DNA from: an uncultured Lachnospiraceae bacterium
GTDB taxonomy: Bacteria; Bacillota; Clostridia; Lachnospirales; Lachnospiraceae
Assembly (NCBI GenBank): GCA_949893755.1
Contig: CATLCV010000022.1
Location: 1 to 40,224 of the forward strand
Reading direction: 5' to 3'
Length of the DNA stretch: 40,224 nucleotides
The notes beneath the pieces are model-generated. The model worked only from the letters and a program-made list of their open reading frames with translations, was not told the origin of the DNA and made no database searches. Of this stretch, positions 39,531 to 40,224 are shown one piece after another. The position numbers and the translations under genes are program-made. How positions within the stretch are numbered: position 1 is the stretch's first letter; each line of letters opens with the position of its first letter.

Positions 39531-39968
39531 TCAGCGGTTTAAGATAAAGTAAATTTTTACATCATCGAATGAAAGAAATTCTTCATAGTGGTTTCGAATG
39601 AACTGCGAAATCTGCTTGGAAAGTTTTCCGGTGGCTTCAACCACATCAAGAATATGCTTTTTTTCAATATAAAAGCTTTTGTATTGGATGTTAACCTGAC
39701 GGATGAAGGCTATCATTTTATTGAAAATATGACGCCTTTCCTGAATTGACATGTTTGTATATATCTCTTCTTTTCGGATGATGGGGCCGGTATGGATACA
39801 CAGATTATGAAGACCAAGATAGGAAAGCTCAGTATTTAGCTTTGCGATGGCAGGCTGAAGATTTTCATCCTGGTTATGAAACAGCATTGTGATTATGTAA
39901 TATGGGGAGCGATAGTCAAAATCGCCAAAATCACCAGATTCGTCTATGAATATACTGAGTTCTTTCAA
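39531..39968 (-). pseudogene. DUF3800 gene shortened by internal deletion and frameshift
   Basis: A 145-residue frame. The N terminus KELSIFIDESGDFGDF is the DUF3800 signature, an RNase-H-like fold with acidic residues (IDES) as metal ligands. The frame follows the family to FDDVKIYF and then ends in ILNR and TGA. Reading on in the next frame gives LKPLSKKEWT and a stop, which resembles the usual DUF3800 C terminus. About 80 residues of the middle seem deleted, with a frame change at the joint; full members have about 230-250 residues. TTG 39968 follows GGAGGTG at 6-8 bases. The truncated protein may be inactive. Many DUF3800 genes sit in defence or mobile regions, but the function is not established. 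Confidence 0.65.
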
Positions 39969-39974
39969 AATAAT

Positions 39975-40040
39975 CACCTCCGTAAAAATGGCGGGGAACT
40001 TCCCCGCCCTGGATGGACCTGGGTCAAATGACCAGCCCAA
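39975..40040 (-). ncRNA. Structured leader with two hairpins ahead of the DUF3800 gene
   Basis: On the minus strand a CTGGTCA/TGACC.AG hairpin is followed by GGCGGGGAA/TTCCCCGCC (perfect 9-bp arms, 39990-39998 and 40000-40008). An ATTTTTA run comes next, then the GGAGGTG ribosome-binding site. This order looks like an attenuator that ends transcription just before the gene. It matches no riboswitch class I can name. Confidence 0.45.
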
Positions 40041-40061
40041 TTAAAATCAATGATTTTAACA

Positions 40062-40095
40062 ATTATAGTATACTCTTTAATTGGAGTAAAAACAA
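40062..40095 (-). promoter_or_regulatory. Promoter of the DUF3800 leader
   Basis: Two overlapping minus-strand options with 17-bp spacers: TTTACT (40090-40085) with TATAAT (40067-40062), and TTGTTT (40095-40090) with TATACT (40072-40067). Transcription would start near 40055-40060, just before the leader hairpins. Confidence 0.5.
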
Positions 40096-40224
40096 TAGAA
40101 ATTTTCACTGATTCGGAATAAAATAGAATTTGAAACATGACATACAGCTGTCCTGTTTCCCGTGTTATAATTGAGAAGCTGGCAGGTCATCAATTCCCAG
40201 ATGAAAATTGGTGACAAATTAAAA
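40096..40224 (+). other. Right-edge region with promoter-like and hairpin sequence
   Basis: A TATAAT at about 40166-40171 and an imperfect hairpin (GTCATCAATT 40186-40195 with AATTGGTGAC 40206-40215) suggest the promoter and leader of a gene beyond the window. No coding frame is visible. Confidence 0.3.

Noticed and set aside
40112..40140. Similarity to the 3' end of the Xre-PurM gene (TTTGAAACATGA words)
   Set aside because: Only about 13 bases are continuous and the rest is A+T-rich, so a third copy remnant is not supported.
1..40224. tRNA, rRNA, integrase or transposase genes
   Set aside because: None was seen on either strand; claims of a mobile island would rest only on composition and decay.

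Overview
The window looks like part of the chromosome of an anaerobic, low-to-mid G+C Firmicute, most likely a gut Lachnospiraceae/Clostridia member. This is inferred from strong AGGAGG ribosome-binding sites throughout, sigma-A promoters with 17-bp spacers, Gram-positive lipoprotein lipoboxes, an IPSTG cell-wall sorting signal, and Clostridia-type families (an old-yellow-enzyme reductase of the BaiCD/enoate reductase class, DUF4869, DUF3800, DUF3990, CmpB/DUF975). Base composition is patchy. The 2.3-23 kb carbohydrate and transport genes are G+C-richer, while the 0.2-2.2 kb HD operon and the 24-34 kb glucan locus are A+T-richer, so the window is a mosaic of catabolic cassettes and small accessory modules.

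Layout: (1) 0.2-2.2 kb, a two-gene operon of a small unknown protein and an HD-domain phosphohydrolase. (2) 2.3-8.1 kb, a sugar-acid (aldonate) locus: FCD-GntR regulator, GntP permease, IlvD/Edd dehydratase and PfkB/KDG kinase, with operator-like palindromes flanking the permease promoter; no KDPG aldolase is present. (3) 8.2-13.4 kb, accessory genes: a repeat-rich unknown protein, a YtrA-type GntR, a DUF3990 protein overlapping an Xre-like protein (candidate toxin-antitoxin pair), and a DUF975-CmpB fusion membrane protein. (4) 13.5-23.2 kb, an ArsR-like regulator divergent from a GH2 glycosidase, an alkaline-phosphatase-superfamily hydrolase, a complete binding-protein/permease/permease/ATPase importer and a GlpT/UhpT-like MFS carrier. 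This could be a pathway for a glycosylated phosphoester or phosphonate. (5) 23.2-24.6 kb, two divergent toxin-antitoxin modules, hicAB and yefM-yoeB type. (6) 25.0-33.9 kb, a beta-glucan locus: LacI regulator, sugar ABC importer without ATPase, GH1 beta-glucosidase and a wall-anchored GH5 with a duplicated unknown module. (7) 34.2-40.2 kb, decayed and duplicated DNA: a deletion derivative of an Xre-PurM fusion gene, a nonsense-mutated DUF4869 gene with a truncated P-loop partner, an old-yellow-enzyme reductase, the intact Xre-PurM fusion gene, and a shortened DUF3800 gene behind a structured leader.

How the parts work together: in region 2, GntP would import an aldonate, the dehydratase would make a 2-keto-3-deoxy acid and KdgK would phosphorylate it; the aldolase must be encoded elsewhere. 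In region 6 the surface GH5 would cut beta-glucan, the importer (probably energised by a shared MsmX-type ATPase) would take up oligosaccharides, and GH1 would hydrolyse them inside, all under LacI control through TGGGAACGTTCCCA-type operators. Region 4 has every class of protein needed to import and dismantle a glyco-phospho compound, but the substrate cannot be read from sequence. The most unusual items are the Xre-PurM fusion with its duplicated 134-bp leader and a deletion copy joined at a 10-bp microhomology, the glyco-phospho cluster, the tandem module of the GH5 protein, a 109-bp structured direct repeat flanking a 2.8-kb segment, and the leader hairpins ahead of the DUF3800 gene.
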